A program made the translations under genes and the position numbers. The notes under the pieces are model-generated. The model was given only the letters and a program-made list of their open reading frames with translations. It did no database searches and was not told the DNA's origin. 64,000 nucleotides of DNA from Streptomyces sp. TLI_105 (GTDB lineage Bacteria; Actinomycetota; Actinomycetes; Streptomycetales; Streptomycetaceae): contig NZ_FNSM01000001.1 in assembly GCF_900105415.1 (NCBI RefSeq), positions 5,853,501 through 5,917,500 on the forward strand, given 5' to 3'. Positions 33,813 through 47,504 of this stretch are shown piece after piece (positions within the stretch are counted from its first letter, which is position 1; each line of letters opens with the position of its first letter).

Positions 33813-35498
33813 ATGGCCAGAAAGACCGTGGCAGCTGCACTCGCCCTCGTGGCGGGAGCCGCTGCGGCCGTCACGGGCAACGCCCCGGCGCAGGCCGCCC
33901 CACCCGGCGAGAAGGACGTCACCGCGGTGATGTTCGAATGGAACTTCGCCTCGGTCGCCCGCGAGTGCACCGAGCGCCTCGGCCCCGCCGGATACGGATA
34001 CGTCCAGGTGTCCCCGCCCCAGGAGCACCTCCAGGGCGGCCAGTGGTGGACCTCGTACCAGCCGGTCAGCTACAAGATCGCCGGACGACTCGGCGACCGC
34101 ACCGCCTTCAAGAACATGGTCGACACCTGCCACGCGGCGGGCGTGAAGGTCGTCGCCGACTCCGTCATCAACCACATGGCGAACGGATCGGGCACGGGAA
34201 CGGGCGGGACCCCGTTCTCCAAGTACGACTACCCCGGCCTCTACTCGGGCGCCGACATGGACGACTGCCGGTCCGCCATCTCCAACTACCAGGACCGGGC
34301 GAACGTCCAGAACTGCGAACTGGTCCAGCTCCCCGACCTCGACACGGGCGAGGACTACGTCCGGGGGAAGATAGCCGGCTACCTCAACGACCTGCTGTCG
34401 CTCGGCGTCGACGGCTTCCGCGTCGACGCCGCCAAGCACATGCCGGCCGCCGACCTCGCGAACATCAAGTCGCGGCTGACGAATCCTTCCGTCTACTGGA
34501 AGCAGGAGGCCATCTACGGCGCCGGCGAGGCCGTCTCCCCGAGCGAGTACCTCGGCAACGGCGACGTCCAGGAGTTCCGCTACGCCCGCGACCTCAAGCG
34601 GGTCCTGCAGAACGAGAAGCTCGCCTACCTCAAGAACTTCGGCGAGGCCTGGGGCTACATGCCCTCCGGCCAGTCCGGCGTCTTCGTCGACAACCACGAC
34701 ACCGAGCGCGGCGGCGACACCCTCAACTACAAGGACGGCGCGAACTACACCCTCGCCTCCGTCTTCATGCTCGCCTGGCCCTACGGCTCCCCGGACGTCC
34801 ACTCCGGCTACGAGTGGACCGACAAGGACGCGGGCCCGCCGAACAACGGCCAGGTGAACGCCTGCTACAGCGACGGCTGGAAGTGCCAGCACGCCTGGCG
34901 CGAGATCTCCTCCATGGTGGCCTTCCGCAACACCGCCCGCGGGCAGGCCGTCACGAACTGGTGGGACAACGGCGGCAACGCGATCGCGTTCGGCCGCGGC
35001 TCCAAGGCGTACGTGGCGATCAACCACGAGTCCTCCGCCCTGACCAGGACCTTCCAGACCTCCCTGCCCGCCGGCGCCTACTGCGACGTGCAGTCCAACA
35101 CCGCCGTCACGGTGAACTCCTCCGGCCAGTTCACGGCCACCCTCGCCGCGAACACCGCCCTCGCCCTGCACACCGGGGCCATGGCCTGCGGCACCCAGCC
35201 GGCCACCACCGGCGCCTCCTTCAACGTGAACGCCACCACGGTCACCGGCCAGAACGTCTACGTCACCGGCAACCGCGCCGAGCTCGGCAACTGGGCCCCC
35301 GCCTCCGCCCTCAAGCTCGACCCGGCCGCGTACCCCGTCTGGAAGCTGACGGTGTCCCTGCCCGCCGGAACGGCCTTCGAGTACAAGTACCTCCGCAAGG
35401 ACGCGGCCGGGAACGTCACCTGGGAGTCCGGCGCCAACCGCACCGCGACCGTCCCCGCCTCGGGCCAGATCGTCCTGAACGACACCTTCCGAAACTGA
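33813..35498 (+). CDS. Secreted alpha-amylase, GH13 with C-terminal CBM20
   Basis: 561 aa from ATG 33813 behind AGGAGGAG. Signal peptide ends at AQA-AP (about residue 28). The catalytic domain is of the actinobacterial GH13_32 type: [20 protein letters not shown] at the start, nucleophile Asp in [10 protein letters not shown] (about 202), acid/base Glu in YGAGEAV (about 242) and Asp in [10 protein letters not shown] (about 293). Residues about 467-561 form a CBM20 starch-binding domain ([20 protein letters not shown]). The enzyme cuts alpha-1,4 bonds of starch outside the cell to feed MalEFG. A MalR-type operator lies upstream, and a stem-loop follows, then the pullulanase gene. Confidence 0.95.
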   Translation: MARKTVAAALALVAGAAAAVTGNAPAQAAPPGEKDVTAVMFEWNFASVARECTERLGPAGYGYVQVSPPQEHLQGGQWWTSYQPVSYKIAGRLGDRTAFKNMVDTCHAAGVKVVADSVINHMANGSGTGTGGTPFSKYDYPGLYSGADMDDCRSAISNYQDRANVQNCELVQLPDLDTGEDYVRGKIAGYLNDLLSLGVDGFRVDAAKHMPAADLANIKSRLTNPSVYWKQEAIYGAGEAVSPSEYLGNGDVQEFRYARDLKRVLQNEKLAYLKNFGEAWGYMPSGQSGVFVDNHDTERGGDTLNYKDGANYTLASVFMLAWPYGSPDVHSGYEWTDKDAGPPNNGQVNACYSDGWKCQHAWREISSMVAFRNTARGQAVTNWWDNGGNAIAFGRGSKAYVAINHESSALTRTFQTSLPAGAYCDVQSNTAVTVNSSGQFTATLAANTALALHTGAMACGTQPATTGASFNVNATTVTGQNVYVTGNRAELGNWAPASALKLDPAAYPVWKLTVSLPAGTAFEYKYLRKDAAGNVTWESGANRTATVPASGQIVLNDTFRN

Positions 35499-35513
35499 GC
35501 CTCCCCCTCGCAA

Positions 35514-35536
35514 GGGCCGTCCCGCCGGGGCGGCCC
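35514..35536 (+). terminator. Stem-loop between amylase and pullulanase genes
   Basis: GGGCCGTCCC (35514-35523) pairs with GGGGCGGCCC (35527-35536) with one mismatch and a 3-nt loop. It lies 15 bp after the amylase stop and may end or partly attenuate transcription into the pullulanase gene, which has no separate obvious promoter in the 68-bp gap. Confidence 0.5.
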
Positions 35537-35566
35537 TCTCTTCCCGTACCTCCAGGGAGCACCCCC

Positions 35567-40841
<5,275 letters not shown>

Positions 40842-40855
<14 letters not shown>

Positions 40856-41360
40856 GCGGCCGCTCCAGCAGGGTGACCCCGTACCGGGTCCCGTCGGCGC
40901 CGAGCTTCCCCGGCTCCTCGCCGACGACCCGGTAGCCCGCGGCTTCGTAGTACGTACGGAGCCGCGGGTTGCTCGACACGCAGTCGAGCCGTGCGACCGC
41001 CCGCCCGCGGGCCGCGATCCGCCCCTCGGCGTGCGCGAGCAGCGCCCGTCCCGTACCGGCGGGCGCTGCCTCCCGGTCGGACATGAGCCGGTGGACGTAC
41101 CCGGCGACCGGGGGCTGCGGGCCCCAGGCCTGCTCATCCTCCCACCACAGCTCGTACGCGCCCACCGCGCGCCCCTCGTGGGACGCGAGCCACACCTCGC
41201 CCCCGGCGATCCGCTCCCGGAAGTGCTCGGCGCTCTTCCCGCCCGGCTTCCACTGGTCGATTCCGTTCCGCACCATCCAGTGGGCGGCCCCGTCGAACAA
41301 CTCCACCAGAAGGTCGAGATCGCGTTCGTCCGCCTGCCGGAAGGTCACTTGTGCGTTCAT
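40842..41360 (-). CDS. GNAT family N-acetyltransferase
   Basis: 172 aa from ATG 41360; a GTG at 41369 would add three residues. GNAT fold: VTFRQADERDLDLLVELFDG at the start, AVGAYELWWEDEQAWGP, then the acetyl-CoA-binding region GTGRALLAHAEGRIAARGR and C-terminal SSNPRLRTYYEAAGYRVVGE, where AAGY is the usual final motif. Substrate not predictable. Its 3' end overlaps the convergent pullulanase gene by 14 bp. Confidence 0.87.
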
Positions 41361-41425
41361 GGCACTCACCGTAAAGGTATGGCCAGACGCCCGACATCCC
41401 CCTCTTTCCGGCCAGGAGCGCCCCC

Positions 41426-41758
41426 ATGCCGCAGATCACCGTCGACTACTCCGCCCCCCTCGACCGGCGCGGCTTCGCGCTCGCCCTGCACCCGCTCGTC
41501 GTGAAGACGGTCGACGCGACGCTCGACGCCTGCAAGACCCGGTTCCGGGAGGTCGAGGAGGTGGTCGTCGGCGGCGGAGGGACCGACGACGTCATCGTCC
41601 ACGTCGAGATCGCCCTGCTGTCCGGCCGCACGGACGAGGCCAAGGCGCGGCTCTCGGAGGCCGTCCTCCACCTGCTGCCCGCGTACCTCAAGGCCGGCGA
41701 GGGAGTCAGACTGTCCGTCGAGGTCCGCGACCTCGAAGCGTCCTACCGCAAGGTCTGA
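41426..41758 (+). CDS. 5-carboxymethyl-2-hydroxymuconate isomerase-like protein (tautomerase superfamily)
   Basis: 110 aa from ATG 41426. The sequence MPQITVDYSA begins with the Met-Pro of tautomerase-fold enzymes, in which the processed N-terminal Pro is the catalytic base. VEIALLSGRTDEAKARLSE and AVLHLLPAYLK match the CHMI (HpaF-like) family rather than 4-oxalocrotonate tautomerase. CHMI works in homoprotocatechuate breakdown, but no other gene of that pathway is nearby, so the substrate may differ. The stop overlaps a convergent TetR gene by 16 bp. Confidence 0.75.
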   Translation: MPQITVDYSAPLDRRGFALALHPLVVKTVDATLDACKTRFREVEEVVVGGGGTDDVIVHVEIALLSGRTDEAKARLSEAVLHLLPAYLKAGEGVRLSVEVRDLEASYRKV

Positions 41759-42468
41759 TCGGGCACGACGGACGGGGCCTGCGGCACCAGCGCGGCGAGG
41801 CGGGCCACCAGATCCCCGAAGGGCCCGTCGGCCGGCTCGTCCGCCAGGATCCGGATGAGGATCTCCGCCATCTCGGCGTCGTACGCGGCGCTCACCGCCG
41901 CCAGCGCGGCGAAGTCGTGCACCAGCTGGAGCTCCAGCTCCGCGCGCGGGACCCGGCGGCCGTCCAGCCACAGCAGCGCCGTCGACTCGGCGAGCGACAC
42001 CCAGGAGCGGACGACCAGTTCGAGCCGGGCGGAGGGCTTCTCGACCGCCAGATGGGCCAGGATCTGCTCGTACGCGGCCTGCCGTACCTCGTCGATCATG
42101 GCGTTCGTCGTGGACGAGCCGACGGCGGGCCCGCCGCGCATCAGCGCCGCGAAGCCCGGCCCGTGCTCGTCCACGAAGTCGAAGAACCGGCCCATCACCC
42201 GCAGCAGCCGCGCCCCGAGCGGCCCGCGCGGCGGCTCCACGAAGCGGGCCGCCAGCTCGTCCGCAGCCCGCCGCAGCGCCGCCTCGTAGAGGCTCTGCTT
42301 GCCGGGGAAGTAGTGGTAGACCAGCGGCCGCGAGATGCCCGCGGCCGCGGCGATCTCGTCGATGGAGACCTCGTCGGGAGAGCGGTGGCCGAAGAGTTCG
42401 AGGGCCACCCCGATCAGCTGCTGCTTGCGCTCCTCGACGCCCATCCTGCGGCGCACCCCGGTCGTCAT
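41743..42468 (-). CDS. TetR family transcriptional regulator
   Basis: 241 aa from ATG 42468. HTH at about residues 33-53: VSIDEIAAAAGISRPLVYHY followed by FPGKQSLYEAALRR. The larger C-terminal domain (ADELAARFVEPPRGPLGARL onward) resembles the group that controls lipid or redox enzymes. The 3' end overlaps the CHMI gene. The ferredoxin reductase and metal-dependent hydrolase genes lie 0.5 kb beyond the intervening gene and have a dyad over their first start codon; this protein is a candidate for that site. Ligand unknown. Confidence 0.88.
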   Translation of the reverse strand: MTTGVRRRMGVEERKQQLIGVALELFGHRSPDEVSIDEIAAAAGISRPLVYHYFPGKQSLYEAALRRAADELAARFVEPPRGPLGARLLRVMGRFFDFVDEHGPGFAALMRGGPAVGSSTTNAMIDEVRQAAYEQILAHLAVEKPSARLELVVRSWVSLAESTALLWLDGRRVPRAELELQLVHDFAALAAVSAAYDAEMAEILIRILADEPADGPFGDLVARLAALVPQAPSVVPDQTLR

Positions 42469-42505
42469 ACGAACAGCCTAACCGCGTCCGTTACGCTCCT
42501 GCCCC

Positions 42506-43006
42506 ATGAGCGCTTCCGACCAGGACACCCCGACTGCCGAGGCCCCGGAGGCCGACGAGCCCAGGAAGGCCGAAGAGGCCCAGGAGGACCCGGAGTCCCC
42601 CGAAGTCCGCGAGAAGTCCGGGGAGTCGGACGAGCCCGGGGAATCGGACGAGCCCGAGGAATCGGACGAGCCCGAGGAGTCGGACGAGCCCGAGGAGTCG
42701 GACGGGTCGGACGGGTCTTCGGAGGGCGCCGAAGGAGCCGCGCAGGGCGAGGGGCTCACCCCGAAGCAGGCGCGGCGGCTGCGCGTCGCCGCCGCGTCCG
42801 TGCTCCTGGTCGCCCTGGCCGTGGTGCTCGTCATCCGGCTCGCGAGCCGCACGTCCGTCCTGGTCGTCGGCGTGTACGGCCTCGCCATGATCCTCTGCGG
42901 GATCGTGATCGAGCTCTCCCGCAACGGTCGCACCCGCCTCGGCACCTGGCTCCTGGCGGGCGGCCTCCTGACCGCGCTGGCCCTGGACTGGCTGGTCCTT
43001 CCGTAG
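42506..43006 (+). CDS. Small membrane protein with acidic tandem-repeat N-terminus
   Basis: 166 aa from ATG 42506. The first 85 residues are extremely acidic and built of repeats of ESDEP(E/G) (five to six copies at about 37-64), coded by near-identical 15-bp DNA repeats that could expand or contract. A basic junction (PKQARRLRVA) leads to two hydrophobic helices (about 95-112 and 117-136), with a third (about 145-165) at the C-terminus ending ALDWLVLP. The membrane half recalls DUF3099/small Streptomyces integral membrane proteins. Function unknown. Convergent with the reductase gene, 3 bp apart. Confidence 0.75.
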   Translation: MSASDQDTPTAEAPEADEPRKAEEAQEDPESPEVREKSGESDEPGESDEPEESDEPEESDEPEESDGSDGSSEGAEGAAQGEGLTPKQARRLRVAAASVLLVALAVVLVIRLASRTSVLVVGVYGLAMILCGIVIELSRNGRTRLGTWLLAGGLLTALALDWLVLP

Positions 43007-43009
43007 GCG

Positions 43010-44062
43010 TCACAGGTCCAGGACGAGCCGCTTCCCCGCGCAGCGCGAGACGCAGATCAGCATCGAGTCGTCCCGCTCGTCGTCGGTGAGCAGCTCGTCG
43101 CGGTGGTCGATCTCGCCCTCCAGGACCCGCTGTCGGCAGGTGCCGCAGAAGCCCTGCCGGCAGGAGTACGCGATGCCGGGCAGCTCCTCGCGGACCGCCG
43201 ACAGGAGCGACTGGTCGGCCGCCACCGTCAACGTGCGCCCGGAGCGGCGCAGTTCGACCTCGAAGGCGGTGCCGCCGGTCGTCGCGGCGGCCGTGAAGCG
43301 CTCCAGGCGCGGCGTCCGGCCCTCCGGCATCGCCGCGCCCACCGCGTCCGCCAGACCGTCGGGCCCGCAGCAGTAGACGGCCGTCCCGTCGGGCAGGTGG
43401 GCGAGGAACTCCAGCCCGGGAAAGCCGGATTCGTCCTCGGCGACGACGGTCACGCGCTCGCCCCCCAGCGCCTCGATCTCCGTCAGGTACGGCATGGTGG
43501 CCCGGCTCCGCCCGCAGTACACGAGCCGCCAGTCCGCCCCGGCCGCCTCGGCGGCCCGGAGCATCGGCAGGACGGGGGTGATGCCGATGCCGCCGGCGAC
43601 GAAGACGTACGCGGGGGAGTCGACCAGCGGGAAGCGGTTGCGGGGCCCCCGGATCTCGATCTCCACGCCCTCGTGGAGCTGCTCGTGGACCTCGCGCGAG
43701 CCGCCCCGGCCGTCCTCGATGAGGCGGGTGGCCACCGTGTACGCCGACGGGTCGCCCGGGTCGCCGCAGAGCGAGTACTGCCGGACGAGCCCGGAGGGCA
43801 GGACGAGGTCGATGTGGGCGCCCGGCTGCCAGGCGGGCAGCCCGGCACCCTCCAGGCGGAGTTCGACGACTCCTTCGGCGGGCGTGGTGCGTCCGGTGAC
43901 GAGGACCTTGCGCGGGACGGTGCTGCCCCGGCCGTAGCCGGAGACGGGCACGTCGAGGGCGGGCATCGGCCAGAGCGGGGCGGTGCTCATCCGGCTGCGG
44001 ACGGCGCGGCGGACGAGCAGCGCGGCCCCGGCGACGAGGGCGACGGTGGTGAAGCGGGGCAT
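43010..44062 (-). CDS. Ferredoxin-NADPH reductase-like oxidoreductase with C-terminal [2Fe-2S] domain
   Basis: 350 aa from ATG 44062. An N-terminal hydrophobic segment (about 5-20) may anchor it. Domains: FAD/FMN-binding barrel with RQYSLCGDP (about 120), NAD(P)-binding domain with FVAGGIGITPVLPML (about 180) and VYCCGPDGLADAV (about 250), and plant-type ferredoxin domain at the C-terminus with the cluster ligands in SCRQGFCGTCRQRV and CVSRC. This order is that of phthalate-dioxygenase-reductase/VanB-type electron-transfer proteins. Start overlaps the stop of the hydrolase gene by one base, so the two proteins are probably partners: reductase delivering electrons to a metal enzyme. Confidence 0.9.
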   Translation of the reverse strand: MPRFTTVALVAGAALLVRRAVRSRMSTAPLWPMPALDVPVSGYGRGSTVPRKVLVTGRTTPAEGVVELRLEGAGLPAWQPGAHIDLVLPSGLVRQYSLCGDPGDPSAYTVATRLIEDGRGGSREVHEQLHEGVEIEIRGPRNRFPLVDSPAYVFVAGGIGITPVLPMLRAAEAAGADWRLVYCGRSRATMPYLTEIEALGGERVTVVAEDESGFPGLEFLAHLPDGTAVYCCGPDGLADAVGAAMPEGRTPRLERFTAAATTGGTAFEVELRRSGRTLTVAADQSLLSAVREELPGIAYSCRQGFCGTCRQRVLEGEIDHRDELLTDDERDDSMLICVSRCAGKRLVLDL

Positions 44063-44955
44063 CAGCGGCCTCCGTTGGCGCCGGGGGAGGAGGCCAGGTA
44101 GGCCATGGCCTGCGCGGTGTCGCCCTCCTGGGAGGGGTGGTAGGCGCGGCTGAGGTAGCGGGGTATGGAGCGCAGCATGGCCGGGGTGGAGGGCAGCACG
44201 CCCTGCCGGCCCTTGCGGACGAAGTCCGCGAAGGAGGCCTTGGAGGCCTTCGGGTCGAGCGGGCTGGGGTCGTTCTCCATGAAGAAGCGGATGCCCCGCT
44301 GCCAGAGGAAGACGAGTGCGGAGAAGGCGAGCGCCCAGGTGCGGGCGCGGCGCCGGTAGCCGCCGTCGAGGTGCATGAAGAGCTCGAAGGCGACCGCGCG
44401 GTGCTCGACCTCCTCCGCCCCGTGCCAGCGCAGCAGGTCCAGCATCGTCGGGTCGGCCCCGACCCGGTCGAGCGCGTCGGCGTTGAGGACCCAGTCGCCG
44501 AGGAAGGCGGTGTAGTGCTCGATGGCGGCGATCAGCGCGACCCGTTCCATCAGCCACCAGCGGCGCGGCCGGCCGGGCGGCAGGGTGCGGTCGCCGAGGA
44601 GCTTCTCGAAGAACCAGTCGACCTGCGCGGTGTACGGGGTGGGGTCGAGGCCCAGCTTCCGCAGGTGGGGGAGGACGTCGTCGTGGGCCTGGGAGTGGAT
44701 GGCCTCCTGGCCGATGAAGCCGATGACGTCCTCGCGCAGCCGGTCGTCGGTGATGTACGGCAGCGCCTGCTTGTAGACGTGGACGAACCAGCGCTCGCCG
44801 GCCGGCAGCAGCAGGTGCAGCACGTTGATCGTGTGCGTGGTGAAGGGGTCGCCCGGTACCCAGTGGAGCGGTGTCTCTTCCCAGTCGAAGGAGACCTTGC
44901 GGGCCTTGAGCTCGACGTGCTCCGACGCCACCGGTGCAGGCTGCGTATTAGACAT
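44062..44955 (-). CDS. Metal-dependent hydrolase / diiron-like protein (PF10118 type)
   Basis: 297 aa from ATG 44955 (MSNTQP); upstream residues in the open frame are not protein-like. The helical fold has carboxylate and His residues arranged like ferritin-type diiron proteins: EAIHSQAHDDVLPHL (about 95-110), AIEHYTAFLG (about 155) and WHGAEEVEHRAVAFELF (about 188-205). The family is annotated as predicted metal-dependent hydrolase, though coupling to a ferredoxin reductase suggests an oxygenase or desaturase-like reaction. A perfect GACATGATGTC dyad covers the start codon. Confidence 0.82.
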   Translation of the reverse strand: MSNTQPAPVASEHVELKARKVSFDWEETPLHWVPGDPFTTHTINVLHLLLPAGERWFVHVYKQALPYITDDRLREDVIGFIGQEAIHSQAHDDVLPHLRKLGLDPTPYTAQVDWFFEKLLGDRTLPPGRPRRWWLMERVALIAAIEHYTAFLGDWVLNADALDRVGADPTMLDLLRWHGAEEVEHRAVAFELFMHLDGGYRRRARTWALAFSALVFLWQRGIRFFMENDPSPLDPKASKASFADFVRKGRQGVLPSTPAMLRSIPRYLSRAYHPSQEGDTAQAMAYLASSPGANGGR

Positions 44956-44961
44956 GATGTC
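44951..44961 (-). promoter_or_regulatory. Dyad over start codon of hydrolase-reductase operon
   Basis: GACAT-G-ATGTC, perfect 11-bp dyad, containing the ATG at 44953-44955. A repressor here would block the start of the operon; a leaderless transcript is possible since no ribosome-binding site is seen upstream. Confidence 0.45.
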
Positions 44962-45025
44962 AATGTACTGAGGGGTAGGGCGTGGCAACAGGTCCGTGCG
45001 CCGTCTTTTCGCTCCCGTTACCTCC

Positions 45026-45103
45026 GGTCACCGCAGGGCGGCCGTCGCTTCCGTCACCGCAAGGCACCTGCTGCCCCGGTCACCGCAGGGCCGTCCTCCG
45101 GGT
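45026..45103. repeat. Three tandem 26-bp repeats at gene 3' end
   Basis: GGTCACCGCAGGGC starts at 45026 and 45078, and CGTCACCGCAAGGC at 45052, giving exactly 26-bp periodicity. The third copy overlaps the stop codon region of the 789-aa protein gene at 45080. The units are conserved only in their first 14 bp. Confidence 0.7.
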
Positions 45104-47449
45104 GCCGTCCCCCAGGGCGCCGTTCAGGTCCGCCCGCGCGCCCGCCGACGCCCGTACCGCCAGGAGCGGCCCGGCGGAGCGGCCCTTCACCCCGCCCGAG
45201 ACCTCCAGGGACGTGAAGTCCGGGCTGCCCGCCGCCAGGACGAACCAGCCGCCGGCCGGCGCCTGCCACAGCACGCCCGCCAGGACCCGGGGATCCCGCA
45301 CCCCGCAGGCCGGCGAACCCTCGGAGCGGGCCGCGAGCGCCGCCGGGACCTCGGGCGACGGGACCAGGAACTGGGCGAGGACCCGGCTGCCCGTGCCCCG
45401 CCAGGTCTCCGCGCGCGTGCACACCCAGGTGCCGTGCCCGGCACCCTCGGGCAATGGCTGCCGCGCGAACCGCCAGGCGTTCACCGACCGCACCCCGCGC
45501 GCCCGCACCTCCGCCAACTGGCACGCCGTCCGCGCCCACGCCTCCCGCGCCTCCGTCCCCGTCGCGTCCACGGGCGCGGCGGGCGGCCCCCACAGCAACC
45601 GGGCCGGGGCCAACTCGCCCAGGTCGGCGAGGAGCCGCGTCCCCGGACCCTCCCGCACCTGGAGGGTGTTCCACCGGGTGCAGGCGCCGCCCCGTGCGGG
45701 GCTCGGCACGGGGTCGGTCACCCCGTCGGCGTCCCGCACCAGCGGCCGCGGCGCCTTCGCGGGCGCGAGGAGGTCCCGTACGGCCGTCTCCCGCACCCAC
45801 GGGGCCGTCAGATAGCGGACGTTGCCCGCCGCGCGGGAGACGACCAGCGCCGCCGAACCGACCGAGTCGGCCGCGTCCGTCCGCGCGAAGTCCAGCGCGG
45901 CCCCCGCCGTCCCCTCGACCGGCTCCGCGTACCGCACGGCCCGCAGCCCGTCGTGGAAGAGCACCACCCGCATGGCGTCGACCCGCCCCGCGAACAGCAG
46001 CTGCGGCGGCCCCATCGGCGGCCCGACGGGCGTCCCCGGTGTCGCGGAGGACCGTACGGAGCCGCCGGGCCGGGCCCACACGGCGAGCGCCCGCCGCAGC
46101 AGCGCGCTGTCGCCGGTCAGACCGCCGCGCGCGGGCCACACCGAGAAGTCCTGCCGCGTCGACCCCGGCCAGACCGCCGGGTCCACCCGCCTGACCGCAC
46201 CGGGGTCGAGGGCGGCCTCGGCGGCGGGGTTACGGGCGTACGAGGGCGCCGCAGCACCGTTTCTGCCCCAGCCGTCCCCGGGCAGCCCGAGCAGCGTCCC
46301 GCACACCACGAGCGCCACGACGGCGACGAACGCGGCCCGGGCGTGCTGCCGCCGCCGCATCAGATCGGTCGGCCGCGCCTGCAGGGCACACGGATCGAAC
46401 TCGTCGGACTCGAGCAGAGCGGCCCCACTGAGCCGCCGGGGGAGGTCGGGAGCGCCGCCGGTACGGGACGGCCCGGAGGCCCTCCCGGGCGCGGCGCCGG
46501 CACCTGCCGGGACCGGGGGCCTTCCGGACGTGGCACCGGCGCCCGGCGGCACCGAGGGCCCCCCGACTCCGACCTGCTCGTCGCCCCCGGCCCGGCCGGC
46601 TCCTTCGGGGCCGTCGCCCCGGGCCGCGCCTTCCTCCCGTTCCGCCCCGCCGGAACGGCCACCGGCCCTGCCCGGACCGGCCTGCTCGCCCACCCGGTCG
46701 GAGCGGCCGCCCCGGGCGCCGGCGCCGGATGCGGCACGGCCACCGGAGGCGCCGGCTCCGGCCGGGGCGCCCGTCCGGCCGGGCGCGCCTGTGGCGCCGT
46801 CCGGGGACCCGGACCTCCGGGGGTCGCCCTGCTCGCCGACGCGGAACGCCTCGGGGGCGGGGCCCTCCGACGCGTCCGGAGCGTCCGCGTCCAGCGCGTC
46901 CGCCTCCGCCAGGGCCGCCGCCGGGTCCTCGACGCCCGCCGCCGCCAGGACGCGCAGGACCTCCGGGTCGCCCTGGCGCTCCAGCCCGCGGAGCACGTAC
47001 GCCGCGCGGCCGGGGCCGGAGAGCCGGGACAGCCGCTGGTCCAGGGCGAGCTCGTCGGCGCCGCCCACCCGGGGGAAGAGCCGGAGCCCCCACACGTGCG
47101 GCAGCAGCGGCGGGAACTGGGCCCGGCGCGGCAGCGCGAGGCGCCGGAGCGGCAGCCCGGCGATCAGCGCCTGCCGCAGCACCTCGCCCCGTACGTACGC
47201 GTAGCCCGGATCCACCGCGTCCTCGTCCCGCCGCGGACCGGGCACTGCAGGGCCCGGGACCCGTCGGCGGGGCAGCGACCGCTGGACGAGGGCGTGCGCG
47301 GTCAGCACCCGGCGGTTGCGGCCGAGCGCCGGCGGCAGGACGAGATAGGCGATGCGGACGAGCCGCGGATACCGCTCGACGAGCGCGGCCTCGGCCTGTT
47401 CGACATCGACGGGACCCACGGGCGAGGGAACGAGATCCTGGGTGCTCAC
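45080..47449 (-). CDS. Large single-pass membrane protein, sigma-like N-terminus, unknown function
   Basis: 789 aa from ATG 47449. Residues 10-120 (AEAALVERYPRLVRIAYLVL and the helices after it) resemble region 2 of SigE-type ECF sigma factors, but the polymerase- and -10-contact motifs are not recognisable. Residues about 185-350 are a low-complexity Gly/Ala/Arg/Pro linker. One membrane helix follows (about 370-390, AAFVAVVALVVCGTLLG). The remaining 400 residues lie outside and are moderately conserved in character, with several Cys (TRWNTLQVREG, WVCTRAETWRG, ACGVRDPRV). Similar large proteins occur in Streptomyces without known function. It stands alone, 55 bp from the phosphatase gene. Confidence 0.75.
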   Translation of the reverse strand: MSTQDLVPSPVGPVDVEQAEAALVERYPRLVRIAYLVLPPALGRNRRVLTAHALVQRSLPRRRVPGPAVPGPRRDEDAVDPGYAYVRGEVLRQALIAGLPLRRLALPRRAQFPPLLPHVWGLRLFPRVGGADELALDQRLSRLSGPGRAAYVLRGLERQGDPEVLRVLAAAGVEDPAAALAEADALDADAPDASEGPAPEAFRVGEQGDPRRSGSPDGATGAPGRTGAPAGAGASGGRAASGAGARGGRSDRVGEQAGPGRAGGRSGGAEREEGAARGDGPEGAGRAGGDEQVGVGGPSVPPGAGATSGRPPVPAGAGAAPGRASGPSRTGGAPDLPRRLSGAALLESDEFDPCALQARPTDLMRRRQHARAAFVAVVALVVCGTLLGLPGDGWGRNGAAAPSYARNPAAEAALDPGAVRRVDPAVWPGSTRQDFSVWPARGGLTGDSALLRRALAVWARPGGSVRSSATPGTPVGPPMGPPQLLFAGRVDAMRVVLFHDGLRAVRYAEPVEGTAGAALDFARTDAADSVGSAALVVSRAAGNVRYLTAPWVRETAVRDLLAPAKAPRPLVRDADGVTDPVPSPARGGACTRWNTLQVREGPGTRLLADLGELAPARLLWGPPAAPVDATGTEAREAWARTACQLAEVRARGVRSVNAWRFARQPLPEGAGHGTWVCTRAETWRGTGSRVLAQFLVPSPEVPAALAARSEGSPACGVRDPRVLAGVLWQAPAGGWFVLAAGSPDFTSLEVSGGVKGRSAGPLLAVRASAGARADLNGALGDGTRRTALR

Positions 47450-47504
47450 GTTCAGCAGAACGAGCGATTCTTCCGATGGTCACCCCGGCCCGTACGGGGG
47501 AGGT

